From Cymodocea nodosa (taxonomy: Eukaryota > Streptophyta > Magnoliopsida > Alismatales > Cymodoceaceae): a stretch of 64,000 nucleotides of DNA. Below are positions 23,698 to 34,826 of the stretch, in pieces (position 1 is the first letter of the stretch; each line of letters begins with the position of its first letter). Location: positions 12,820,501 to 12,884,500 of the forward strand of contig CM072345.1 in NCBI GenBank assembly GCA_036874045.1, written 5' to 3'. The notes beneath the pieces are model-generated. The model had not been told where the DNA came from. It was given only the letters and a program-made list of their open reading frames with translations, and did not search any database. Both the position numbers and the translations under genes were made by a program.

Positions 23698-26388
23698 ATG
23701 GCGACAATGCGTTTCACCTCCAGGACTTCTCAAAATAAAGCTTCTGCAATGGAAAACCGCTCGCGCCTGCCCACTACCACGACGCATCCTTCCCACACTT
23801 CCTTTCGCTACACTGTCTTCGTCGTCCTCTTCCTTCTCGCCTGGGCCACTGTTTATGCCCTCCGTAGTGCCAACGTCGGTCGCATCGTCGTGCCTTCCTT
23901 TGGTCCTTTCGCCTCAGGGGGAGGTAGAGGTGGTGATGTTATGGGCAATGCTCCCATTCCCCCCTACCAAGACGATCTCGACTTGGTGAGTCCATCCATC
24001 CTTAATTCTCTTGCTCCTGCAGCTGATGTTTCTCTGTTTGCCTCCATTTTCTGTTTATACGTACGATGGATGCATGTCGAAAGCCATATGTTGTTTCTGA
24101 ATACGTTCTGTAATTTGCGTCTTATAGCTAGTACTCTTAATTATTGGATTGAGCTGATGATCGATGATAGGTCGACAGTGAGGATGTGAGACTGGAGAGA
24201 GTACTGAAAGAGGCGGCCATGGTGGACAAAACAGTCATCTTGACAAATCTTAACGCTGCTTGGGCAAGGCCGGGATCTCTTCTCGATGTTTTCCTGGAAA
24301 GCTTTAGGGTAGGGAATCAAACGAGGAGGCTACTTGATCATTTGGTGATCGTTGCACTGGACCATGAGGCATACGTGTTTTGCAAGGCAGTGCATCCTCA
24401 TTGTTTTGCTCTTACCACCGAGGGTGTGGACTTCGCCGGACAGAAAAATTATATGACAGATGGGTATCTGAAGATTGTGTGGAGAAAGATTGATTTCTTG
24501 CGAACAGTCCTTGAAAAGGGCTATAACTTCATATTTACGGTACTTGCTGGGATTTCTCTCATAACTTTTGGTTCAGATCGCAAATGAGTTACCTTTCTTC
24601 ATGCTCTTCTGAAAATTTACTTTTGCTTAATTTGATATATATCTTCGTATATATTTTTGTTATTATCGTTGAAATTGATCAAAAGATCTAATTCCAATTC
24701 AAATTCAAAATTAAATTTGAAATTACATTTTTGATAATTATCGGATATCAGTAGTAGGTTGAGGGCAGAGATGATGAAATTAATTAATACTTCAAATAAT
24801 TATAAATAAAAGTGATTAAAAACATGAATATATACATAAAAATTCTTTTGATCAATTGAAATTATTCACCATTGAAGATCCAAACCGTGAATGAATAGTG
24901 ATATCAGAGTCGGTTCGCCGCCTGCACACACCGCTGCTGCTTCACCTGCGTACTCCCCCCGACGCCTACGTGCACCTCCGTCGCTCGCACCTTGTAAAAA
25001 GGAAGTTTATGAAAATTCCTAGGTGCTGGAATGCAAATAGAAGAAGTAGTATAATAAGGTTATATTTGTCTTGCGAGTTTAGTTTTACATTGGTTGTATT
25101 TATCTCAGTCAAATAGCCAATATATATATATATGTAATTTTATATTTATTAATTCATCAATTCATATATAGAATTCCAACATGATATCAAAATTTAGATT
25201 ACGGGAGTTCTAGTTGTCGACAAGCTGCACGTGCATCTAAGTCCCTTTTCCCTATCCTTGGATCTCTTTAGATGTCTCACCAAAACCCTAAAACTGTAAC
25301 CACTCACCATTTTCCAATAATTTCCCAAAATTGTTAGCCAGATAATATTTCTATTGAGGTGTGAAAGTGCATACATAAAATAGAGATAAAGTGGTTAACT
25401 AATTTTTTTAATATAATTTTAAAGATAAAGAATATATTAGATGAATTAATAGAGAAAAACTTCTTCAAGAATAAAGATGTCATGCAACATTGTAATAATT
25501 ATTATAGCATCAAGTCAACGTATTTAAGAATTTTGTCGCTAATGAATTTCATTTAAGTCATTTGTAATGTTGTTGCGAATGAATTTCTGTGTATATCATT
25601 ATAACAACCTTCTGGATATAGATACTACTACTTACCTGAAATTCAAGTATCCAGCAATAGTCTTTTTTTTTTCATGAATTGAGATTTAATAAAGCATTGG
25701 TTATAACCTTAACATGTAGGAATCTTTTAATCCTCTAGTTTTTTCTTTTGCGTGTTTGAAGGATACAGATATTGTGTGGTTTCGTGACCGCTTCCCACAC
25801 TTCTATAAAGACGGAGATTTTCAAGTTTCCTGCGATGGATATCGTGGAAATTCATTTGATTTACGTAATGATCCTAACACAGGTTTTAAGTATGTAAAGT
25901 CTAGCAATCAAACCATTGAATTTTACAAGTTCTGGTACTCATCAAGATTGAGATATCCACGCAAAAATGACCAGCATGTATTTAATTTCATCAAAGGCCA
26001 TCCTTTTCTGCACACAATTGGAATGCAGATCCGATTTTTGGATACTGTCTATTTTGGTGGTCTCTGTGAGCCCAGTAAAGATCTAAATAAGGTTTGCACC
26101 ATGCATACAAACTGTTGTATTGGTTTAAGTAGAAAGATAAATGATCTAAGAGTTATGATTGAGGATAGGAAATACTTCTTGTCTCTCCCACCAAGTACAA
26201 AAAATTCTCGTTCGGCATTTTGGAGTGTGCCACAAAAGTGCAGGTAAAAAACTAGACCATTCACATATATATTGTTGTTGCAAAACTGGGCTCTCTACAT
26301 GCTTTTCATTTCCATAATTCTTGTATTGAATTAAACTAATATGGTTTGTCTTCTTTCTTGCAGTCTTGCCCCAGTTACTGGTACCTGA
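23698..26388 (+). CDS. GT77 nucleotide-sugar transferase, copy C (complete frame)
   Basis: Second complete GT77 gene of the window. Exons 23698-23985, 24171-24539, 25762-26243 and 26364-26388, 1164 nt or 387 aa, the same structure as copy B. Exons 1-2 are almost identical to B (Lys-Pro to His-Thr near residue 33). Exon 3 carries changes at places normally conserved in the family: WFRDRF in place of WFRDPF directly after the DxD, EDRKYF in place of EDWKYF, and Tyr for Asn in CDGYRGN. The enzyme may be altered or relaxing. Intron 2 is only 1.2 kb because of deletions relative to B. The tail is SLAPVTGT. Same orientation as and next to GT31-C and SDR-C. Confidence 0.87.
24540..25761 (+). other. 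Intron 2 of GT77-C, rearranged
   Basis: Up to about 24650 it follows copy B. Then 24650-24988 is unrelated, including a GC-rich patch at 24905-24990. From 24989 it matches A position 399 on. An internal piece equal to A about 577-1128 is missing, with the join inside CATATATA at about 25162-25170. A short insertion lies at about 25281-25304. Confidence 0.75.
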
Positions 26389-26933
26389 TATTTTCAGTTG
26401 TTCACAGTACATTGCAACTGAAGCACTTCATAATATAAAAGGCTTGTGTTTGGATGGTTCGGTCTTCCCCTAATTCTTTTATCCATTTGAATTCTTCAAG
26501 CTTGATGTTTTACATTCCAAACAGAGAACTTGTCAATTAATTCTCAGTCTTGGATTGTTCTCCGGAGTTGTAAGTGTGGCATTTATTCCAATTACTGTTT
26601 ACTTTTGAAAATTATTGATTTTAGTACTGCGTATTTAACTCGGATATTTTTGTCGTGAGATATTTACAAAATGAGGGAAGGTCATATGTGCAAGTCAGAC
26701 ATGGACTTCTCAAGTATCAACAAATTCTTGTCATCAGAACCATCGAACTCCCCAGTGGACAGCTGATCAGATTCAGATCAAATGTTCCATGTTAATCACA
26801 GCACGCACGCACTTCTCTGGTTCTCTTATAATCGTCATCCTCAGTTCGACTTCACACAACCAACGGAGAAGAAAAGAACCAGATCGCTCACTTCCTTCCC
26901 ATTGCCTCCTCCACCGGTGAAGCTGATCAAGCG
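26389..26933 (+). other. Spacer between GT77-C and GT31-C
   Basis: Collinear with 2323-3115 but missing 234 bp: after TAATCA (26793-26798) the sequence jumps to what is 2981 in A (CAGCACGCACGC). Confidence 0.7.
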
Positions 26934-27070
26934 ATGCGTTGCCGGTGGATGGCCCTGGTCCTCCCCCCCTTTCTGTCTCTCTTCCTCCACCACCACCATC
27001 CAACAAACCCCATCATTCCACCGCTCAGCCTCGACTCGACAGCGTCTGTCACCACAGATTCCCCTCCTCT

Positions 27071-27489
27071 TGATAATGTATTATGCAAAATTAATTTAGC
27101 TCTGTTGAAAAGACCGAAACAAGTTGGCAAGTCCGGCAGTTTTATATATGTCTGGTATTGAAGTCCCATGTCTAGTGTTGAAGTCCGGTGTGGGCGAGGC
27201 AAATACCAGAAACGTCTTTTTTTCTTCCGTTTACCGAAAAAACGTATGGTTGATGGTATCGGTTGTTGATGTTTAGTATTGATGGTTATTGTAGAAGTTT
27301 TTTTTGTGTGGCTTTTACTTATTTTTAACAGTTATATTTTTTCCTTTAAGGGTGTGTCTATTCACGTTTTTTTATATATAAGTTATGTATAAACTGTTAG
27401 ATGTTAACGAGAAGTTTCTAGTTTAGAAGTATCATCTGCTGCATTCTTCAGTATGTTGATGTATCCTTGTTGTATGATTTTCTCTAATA
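27071..27489 (+). repeat. 5' LTR of Copia C
   Basis: Matches 3253-3674 apart from a few changes, including a 3-bp deletion in the GTTTAGTAGTATTG region. Confidence 0.88.
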
Positions 27490-27512
27490 AATTTGGTATC
27501 AAAGCGAAGGTT

Positions 27513-30500
27513 CGATCATATTGGACTATGTTCAATGGAGAAACTGTTGTTGGTACTATGTTGAATAGTACTGGTGTGCTTAGTCTTTCACAATCTTTGG
27601 TACTTATTTTCAATGAAGAAAATTACAATTTCTGGAGTATCAAAATGAAGATGTTCTTCATGTCGCAAAATCTTTGGGATCCTGTAGAAAATAGGTATGC
27701 TAAAGCAAAAAGTTCAAGTGATGCAAGAAAGACTAAGAAGAAAGATGCAAAAGCATTATTGATGCTACAACAAGCAGTAACAGAGACTATCTTCCCACCT
27801 ATTGCAAATGCTACAAAGGCAAAGGAAGCTCAATTGATTCTATGGTAAGAATTTCATGGAGATGATAAGGTAACAATGGTAAAGCCCCAAACTTTACGTA
27901 AAGAATTTGAAACTTTATTTATGAAGGAAAGTGAGATTGTACAAGATTTTTTCAAGAGAGTAACTACAATAGTAAATCTTATGAGAGCCTATGGTGAATG
28001 TATTATCGATCAGAAGATAGATAGTAGAGAAAATGTTTGAGAAGTCTTTCTAATAAATTTGATTGTGTAGTTACTGTTATAGAAGAGTCTAAAAATCTTG
28101 TTTATTCTACTATTAAATTAATGGGTTCTCTGATGGTACATGAAGAAAGATTGAACAGATCTGCTGAAAAGCAAATGGAATTTGCATTTGAATTTAAGGT
28201 AGATATTTCCAGTAAAGACAAAAATAATGAATGTGGGAAGAATAACAATCATGGTAGCTTCTGAGGTCGAGGACGTGGTTGGGCCGAGGTAGAGGACAAG
28301 GAAGAGAAAGAAGTTTCACCTCTAGTTAGTCGTCAGATAGTTGTGAGAGTAATAGAAAATCTCATAAAGACGAGCTGTAGAGGAAAATAAAAAGCAAGCA
28401 AACTTCCTAGGAGAAGAAAAAGGAGAGGAATACAATCTATTTTTTGCCTTCTCAAATCAAAAGGTAAAGAAATCTAATATTTGGTTTTTAGATAGTGGTT
28501 GCGGTGATCATATGACAGAAGACAGAAGCATTTTTCAACGTATTGATGATAAATGTGCTCAAGTTAGAGGCAGAGGTACTATTACAGTTATATTTAGGAC
28601 AAGTATGGAAAAATTCATTCATGATGTGTATTATGCTCCCAATTTAGCACACAATTTGGTTAGTGTGGATCAGTTAATGCAAAAGGAATCTACTTTGTAT
28701 TTTCATGATGATTTTTGCAAATTAAATCGTCAGAGCAGTGATAATTCTCCAATTAAAATATATATGGCAAAAAATAGAACCTTTCCATTTGACATAGTTT
28801 TGATGAAGTAGCATTTATTGCTAATATGAAAGAAGTTTCCAATTCTTGGCACTTACGTTATGGGCACTTGCATTATAATGGGATGAAGTTATTAAATCAA
28901 AAGGAAATGGTGCATGGTTTGCCAAGTATTTCTTTAGTTGAAGGTGTTTGTGAAGGATGTATTTTTGGAAAGCAACATCGATTACCTTTTCCAATTGGAG
29001 AATCATGGAGGGCTAAAGCTCCATTGCAGTTGGTACGTTCAGATGTCTAATGACCCTAGGAAGACACCTTTCTTAAGTAACAGTAAATATTTTTTGTTAT
29101 TTACTAATGACTTTACTCGTATGAGTTGGTTATTCTTTCTAGTCCAAAAGGGAGAAGTATTTGAAAAGTTTGAGTTTAAAACCTTTGCAGAAAAGAATGT
29201 GGACGAACGAGAAAAATTCTAAGAGGTGGAGAATTTTTATCAATTGAATTTGATGTTTTTTGTGAGTAACATGGTATAACAAGGCAACTTATTGTTAGAA
29301 AAACACCTAAGCGGAATGAAATAGTAGAGTGGAAAAACAAAACTACGATAGAGATGACTCGTTTTATGTTACGTGAGAAAAATGTTCCAAATGAGTTTTG
29401 GGTAGAAGCTGTTGCAACTTCAGTGTGTCTTTTGAATATCTCACCTACTAAAGTAGTAATAAATAAGACACATTATGAAGCTTGGAAGAAGAGGAAGCCT
29501 AATTTAAGTGCCTTGAAAATGTTTGGTATTGATTGATTCTGATGAAAGAAGTAAATTAGATAAGAAAAGTGAGAAGTGCATTTTTGTGGGTTATAGTATT
29601 CAGATAAAGAGTTATCGTCTATATCATCTTGAAAGCAAAATACTTATTATTCAGAGAGACATAATTTTTGATGAAAATAGTAAATGAAACTGGAAAAATA
29701 TAGAAGTTCAACACAGTTTGTGAAGAAAAAAAAGATCAGTTAGCAAATAGATCTTTACCTTCTACTTCTAGTACTTCAAGACATGTTGTTGGTCCAACAG
29801 TTGATTCAGAGACTCCTCCACGGAGATATCGTTCTTTAAAAAATATTTATGAGTCCACGGAGATATTGTTCTTTAAAAAAATATTTACGAGTCCTGCACG
29901 TTTGCTCTTATGATTACAGAACCTATGTGTTATGAAGAGATTTCTACTATAGAGAAAAATCGTACCTGGGAGCTTATTGACTTACCTGAAGATAAGACAG
30001 CTATTGGTGTGAAATGTGTTTACAAAGTGAAATACAATGATAATGGAAGCATACCGAAATATAAAGCAAAGGTTGTGATTAAAGGTTATGTGTACAAGTA
30101 TGATATAGATTATCTTGAAACTTTCTCTCCAGTCGTACGTTTTGAGACTGTTAGAATTGTTTTAGTAGTAGCCTGCTTGTAACAAGTGGTAGATTTTTCA
30201 GTTTGATGTAAAGTTTGCTTTTCTCAATGGTATTTTGAAGGAAGATACTTATGTTGAACAACCACAAGTTTTTGTTACTATTGGGAAAGAAGAAAAATTA
30301 AACAAATTAAAAAAAGTGCTTTATGATCTAAAGCAGTCTCCAACGACATGATATGTAAGACTTGATACTTATTTGTATCAAAATGATTTTCAAAGAAGTG
30401 AAAGTGAACCCACACTAAATGTGAAGGCGAAAGATAATAAAATTCTCGTTGTTTGTGTTTATGTTGATGACATTATTTATATTGGATCAACTGAGATGCT

Positions 30501-31333
30501 TGTTAAAGATTTCAAAGATAATATGATGCATGAATTTGAGATGACAGATCTATGGTTGCTGCACTATTTTCTCGGTCTTCATGTAAGGGTGACAATGGCA
30601 TTTTTATTTTGCAAGAGAAGTATGCATTGAATCTCCTTAAAATGTTCAATACAGAGAACTGTAAAATATTCTCTACACCTATGAATACAGGTGAAAAATG
30701 GTCTTGGAATGATGGCACAACTAAAGCAAATGAAGGACTATTCAAAAGCATTGTAGGGAGCTTAATGTATTTAGATGTTATGTTTGCAGTTAATTTGGTT
30801 TCGAGGTTTATGCATAGTCCTTCAAGGTTTATGTAAGCGATTATGGAATTTGGTATGTCTCAGTTCCTAATCTTGTTTTATCTGGATTTACTGACAGTGA
30901 TTGGGCAGGTTCTGTTGATGATAGAAAAGGTACAAGCAGCTATTTTTTCAAGTTGAGTTCAAGTGCTGTGTCCTGGTGTTCCAAGAAACAAACATCTACA
31001 GCCTTGTCTTCTTCTGAGGTTGAGTATATCGCTACATCTGCTGTTGCTTGTCAAGCTGTTAGGATGAGATGAGTATTGGAGGATGTGAAACAATCTTCAA
31101 CTTTTGCAATTGATATTTTCCGTGACAATAAAGCAACAATTGTTATGACCAAGAATTCAGTATATCACGGAAGAACTAAGCATATAGAATTACGTCATCA
31201 TTTTATTCGTGATGTTGTTGGTGAAGGAGTGATCAAGTTGAAGTACCGTTTGACTAAAAAACATGTTGCAGATGGGATTAGTAAAGTTCTTTCATATTCA
31301 AAGTTTATAAAGTTTAGATCCATGCTTGGAGTA
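27513..31333 (+). pseudogene. Degenerate Copia gag-pol, element C
   Basis: Same domain order and most of the same stops as element A: gag near 27615, protease near 28480, pre-integrase near 28842, integrase remnant near 29100-29536, RT near 30120 and YVDD near 30462, RNase H near 31000. It has private damage (a TGA near 31070 where A reads AGA) and lacks some of A's (it reads CGA near 30800 where A has TGA, and lacks the 8-bp deletion). Both copies have therefore decayed separately since duplication. Confidence 0.85.
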
Positions 31334-31340
31334 AAAGGTG

Positions 31341-31741
31341 TGATAATGTATGATGCAAAATTAATTTAACTCTGGTGAAAAGACCAAAGCAATTTGGCAA
31401 GTTCGGCAATTTTATATTTGTCTGGTGTTGAAGTCCCATGTCCGGTGTTGAAGTCCGGTGCGGGCGAGGCAAATACCGGAAATGTTTTTTTTTCTTATGT
31501 TTATCGAAAGAACGTATGGATGATAGTATCGGTTGTTGATGTTCGTTAGTATTAATGGTTATTGTGGAAGTTTTTTTGTGTGACTTATATTTATTTTGAA
31601 GAGTTGTATTTTTTCCTGTAAGGGTGTGTCTATTCACCTTTTTATATATATATATGTAAGTAATGTGTAAATAGTTAGATGTCAAAGAGAAGTTTCGTCT
31701 GTGACATTCTTCGGTACGTTGACGTGTGATTTTCTCCAACA
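31341..31741 (+). repeat. 3' LTR of Copia C
   Basis: 401 bp, nearly the same as 7518-7918, abutting the resumed GT31 frame. Confidence 0.88.
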
Positions 31742-32589
31742 CCTCTCAGGATCTTCATCGGAATACTCACCCTCCCGGACAACTACGAGCGCCGAAACTT
31801 GCTTCGCATGGTCTACAACGCCGAGAAACCGGACCCGTCATTCGCCACCTTCGACGTGCGGTTCGTTTTCTGCAACCTCAGTAAGCCGGAGCAGCACGTC
31901 TTCGTCTCCCTCGAGATCCGTCACTACAACGACATCGTCATCCTCAACTGCACCGAGAATATGAACGAGGGCAAGACCTACACCTACTTCTCGTCGCTCG
32001 CCCGTGTTCTTCCCCGCCCATACGACTACGTCATGAAGGCCGACGATGACGCATTTATCCGCCTACAGAAATTGACGACATCTCTTATGCCTCTGCCGAG
32101 GTCGGATCTATACTACGGGTAAGTAAAGACCAAGACTACTCTTCTGTGTTGGTCTATATATAAACAGATCGATCGATTAACATTTCCAATCCGGCCTACA
32201 GGTTTTTGATGCCGTGCGATCGCAAAGATCCGTACGCGGGAGGGACGTACATGTCGGGGATGGGGTTCGTCCTGTCCTGGGATCTTGTGGAGTGGATAGC
32301 GACTTCCGACATTCCTCCGAAGAATAAGGTTGGGCCGGAAGACAAGATGGTAGGGCGGTGGCTGGCCGCGGGGAAGAAGGCAAAGAACAGGGTGTCGGAG
32401 AAGCCTGGGATGTATGACTTCCCGGCGAGCAACGTCGAGGCGTGCGCGCACGGGCTGATACCGGAGACGGTGATGGTCAATCGGGTGAAGAGGTGGGATC
32501 AGTGGAGGGATGTGCTTCTGTACTTCAACGTGACTTCTCGGATTGTCGGGCCTTCACCCGTCGCCCATGGCGTGGCTCCAAGATCTTGA

Positions 32590-33174
32590 GTTCAGCGACG
32601 TCGTACTTCTTTTTTTGGTTTTAAATTTGTGCTAACATGTCCGTAGTCCGATCCACTCCTTCCTCCAATCATACAAATGCCCCCCCCGGCTTCCACTTCT
32701 TTCATTTAACTCGTATAAATTTTCTATCATATTTTTCGTTTCTAACATATTTAACATATTATTTTATATCTGATTACTAGATATTATAATTTAATTATGT
32801 AAACTCATTATATATATATATGTATATAGAGAGAGAGAGAGATAGAGACATACACACTCAACCAAACGGGCCGGTCAGACCATAATATTTTTCCTTTACA
32901 TAAATTTGTGCAAATGGAAAAAAGCCTTCTTTCTAGAATCCTCTAGAGGAGCTCAAGCTTGGTTACCAACACCACAACTAAGCTGACCAAACACCGAACC
33001 AGATTCGAGGAGATAGTCAATTAAGCTTCTTCATAATCTTGGTAGGTCACGTGTGGTTGTAATCCACAAATGATATGGGAATCAACTCTCCCCTCCCACG
33101 CACAATAAATGCATGCGTTCCTCCATTTTGATTTTATATGTACATATGTATATCACGAAAACGGTGGATTAATA
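32590..33174 (+). promoter_or_regulatory. Spacer and promoter region of SDR copy C
   Basis: Nearly identical to 8767-9351, including the TA/GA microsatellite, G-box CACGTG at 33048-33053 and the TGCATGC element. The two SDR copies therefore have the same proximal promoter. Confidence 0.5.
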
Positions 33175-34298
33175 ATGAACGGCAATACGAAGAGCAGCAA
33201 CAATGGTTACTTCAAAAGGGAAGAAAGGTGCTTTGGTTTCTTAATTACTTATTAATCAAGCAGACTATGCATGGAAAACGTACAGCTCTTTCCTAATTAA
33301 TTAAACACATTTGCGGTGCAGATTGAAGGACAAAGTGGCCCTGATAACCGGCGGAGCGAGAGGGATTGGTGCCGCGACTGCCAAGCTCTTCGCCAGCAAC
33401 GGAGCCCACGTCGTGATTGCCGACGTCCTGGATGACCTCGGCGCTTCCGTCGCAAACACTATCGGTGGTCTCTACGTCCATTGCGACGTGGCCAGGGAGA
33501 AGGACGTGGAGTTGGCTGTCCGGCAGGCGGTGGCGTGGGGGGGGCGGCTTGACGTCATGTTCAACAACGCCGGCATCGTCGGCCCGGACGGTGGCATCTC
33601 CGATCTCTGCATGCACGACGTCAAGGTCACCTTGGATGTGAACGTCATCGGCACCCTGCATGGTAGGGGCAATAAATAAATAATTATCATCTGATCTAAT
33701 ATATATTATCCTCTGGGAAACGTAATTAAGCATCGAACATATATAATCCTGTGATTAAATTAATTATCCTCAGTAGTGATGGAAGCCTGCAGACTATTTA
33801 ATTTATTTATGACTGATCGATGTTTACCGTGAAACAGGTATCAAACATGCGGCGAGGGCGATGAGGATGGTGGGGGAGAGCAGTGGCGGGAGCATCATCT
33901 GCATGTCGAGCTCCGCCGCCATCATGGGGGGTCTAGCGTCGCACGCCTACACGCTGTCGAAGGCGGCGGTGCTGGGGGTGGTGAAGAGCGCGGCGTGCGA
34001 ATTGGGGGCGCACGGGATACGGGTGAACTGCATATTGCCTCACGGAGTCCCCTCGGAGATGCTGGTGGGGGCGTTTCGGAAGTTCCTTGGCAAGGCAGAC
34101 GTAGGGGCGGAGGACGTCCGCCAGATCGTGGCGGACGGGAGCGTGCTTCAGGGGAAGTGCCCTACGGAGGATGACGTGGCGGAGGCGGCGCTCTTCTTCG
34201 CCAACGACGACTCGTCGGGGTTGGTGACCGGGCAGAACCTGGTGGTCGACGGCGGATTCACTTCGGCAAATAGGAGGATGAGGTTTGTGTACCATTAA
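33175..34298 (+). CDS. Short-chain dehydrogenase/reductase (SDR110C-like), copy C
   Basis: Exons 33175-33227, 33322-33662 and 33838-34298, 855 nt or 284 aa. Same three-exon structure as copy A; the phase again fixes the ATG in the small first exon. TGGARGIG cofactor loop, NNAG, SSSAA and YTLSK catalytic motifs are all present. It differs from A only by Lys for Glu in RLKDK and Leu for Met in GTLHG, plus silent or intronic changes. With two near-identical, intact genes, dosage or simple recent duplication is the likely story. Substrate unknown; relatives act on terpenoid and steroid alcohols. Confidence 0.9.
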
Positions 34299-34826
34299 TG
34301 AAGGCAGAAGTACACGGCCGGTGTGCTTGTGGAGTACTGTTTACTACGTTTATTTATATGTCAGCATTAGCTTTACGACACTACACATGGTCAGGGAAAA
34401 GAAGTGTTTCAAGATCCTCGTTGGGCTGTTACAAAATCTAAAAACTTCTAAATGCTGTTACAAATAGCTACGGTCTAACGACGATAATAATTATTTTAAT
34501 CAATCTATCGATATATGACAATATTTTTCATTAAATTTTACTCAACATCGATCGTTAATTTATTTCTACGTTATAATTGAAGCTAAAAATGTTGAAAAAA
34601 AAGTTGTTGAATTTTTTGAAAGGGACATCTTATTTTCATATGTTAAATTAAAATAACCATTATCAAACAAACCCTTAATCGATCTACATTAATTTGTTTG
34701 GAGGAACTCTTACCAAAATTATAATTGTGTTAGCTCTTGATAATTCTACCAATATTCTAACTATGGTGTTGGGAGTCATTAATTAGAATTGTCGTTTTGG
34801 TTAACGCCTATCTGTTATTAATTTAT

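Larger units (their letters stand above)
27071..31741 (+). mobile_element. Copia LTR retrotransposon C (duplicate of element A)
   Basis: 4.67-kb element with TG...CA ends. LTRs at 27071-27489 and 31341-31741, PBS TGGTATCAAAGC at 27494-27505. It is almost identical to element A along its whole length, far closer than its own two LTRs are to each other, which is expected if a single old insertion was copied by segmental duplication. Confidence 0.93.
26934..32589 (+). pseudogene. GT31 galactosyltransferase-like gene, copy C, split by Copia
   Basis: Same structure as copy A: 5' coding piece 26934-27070, Copia 27071-31741, the rest of exon 1 to 32118, intron 32119-32201, exon 2 32202-32589 ending TGA. 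Target-site duplication CCTCT lies at 27066-27070 and 31742-31746. The 3' part retains VMKADDDAFIRL, YMSGMGFVLSW and PEDKMVGRWL with no stop. It differs from A by a few residues (for example His for Gln in PEQHVFV, Asn for Ile in KKAKNRV). The first ATG after the element is in MVYNAEKP at 31808. Open frames downstream of the insertion in both A and C may reflect the youth of the duplication more than function. Confidence 0.78.
24989..34826 (+). repeat. Segmental duplicate C of 399-10987
   Basis: Long collinear match to window positions 399-10987, interrupted only by the intron and spacer deletions noted above. Similarity stops abruptly at about 10987 and 34826, after CTRTTATTAATTTAT. It contains the GT77 3' exons, Copia-split GT31 and SDR. 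Confidence 0.9.

Noticed and set aside
1-34826. Units A and C as one locus assembled twice
   Set aside because: Cannot be fully excluded, but they differ by several indels (234 bp, 550 bp, 8 bp) and private stop codons, and have different outer flanks.
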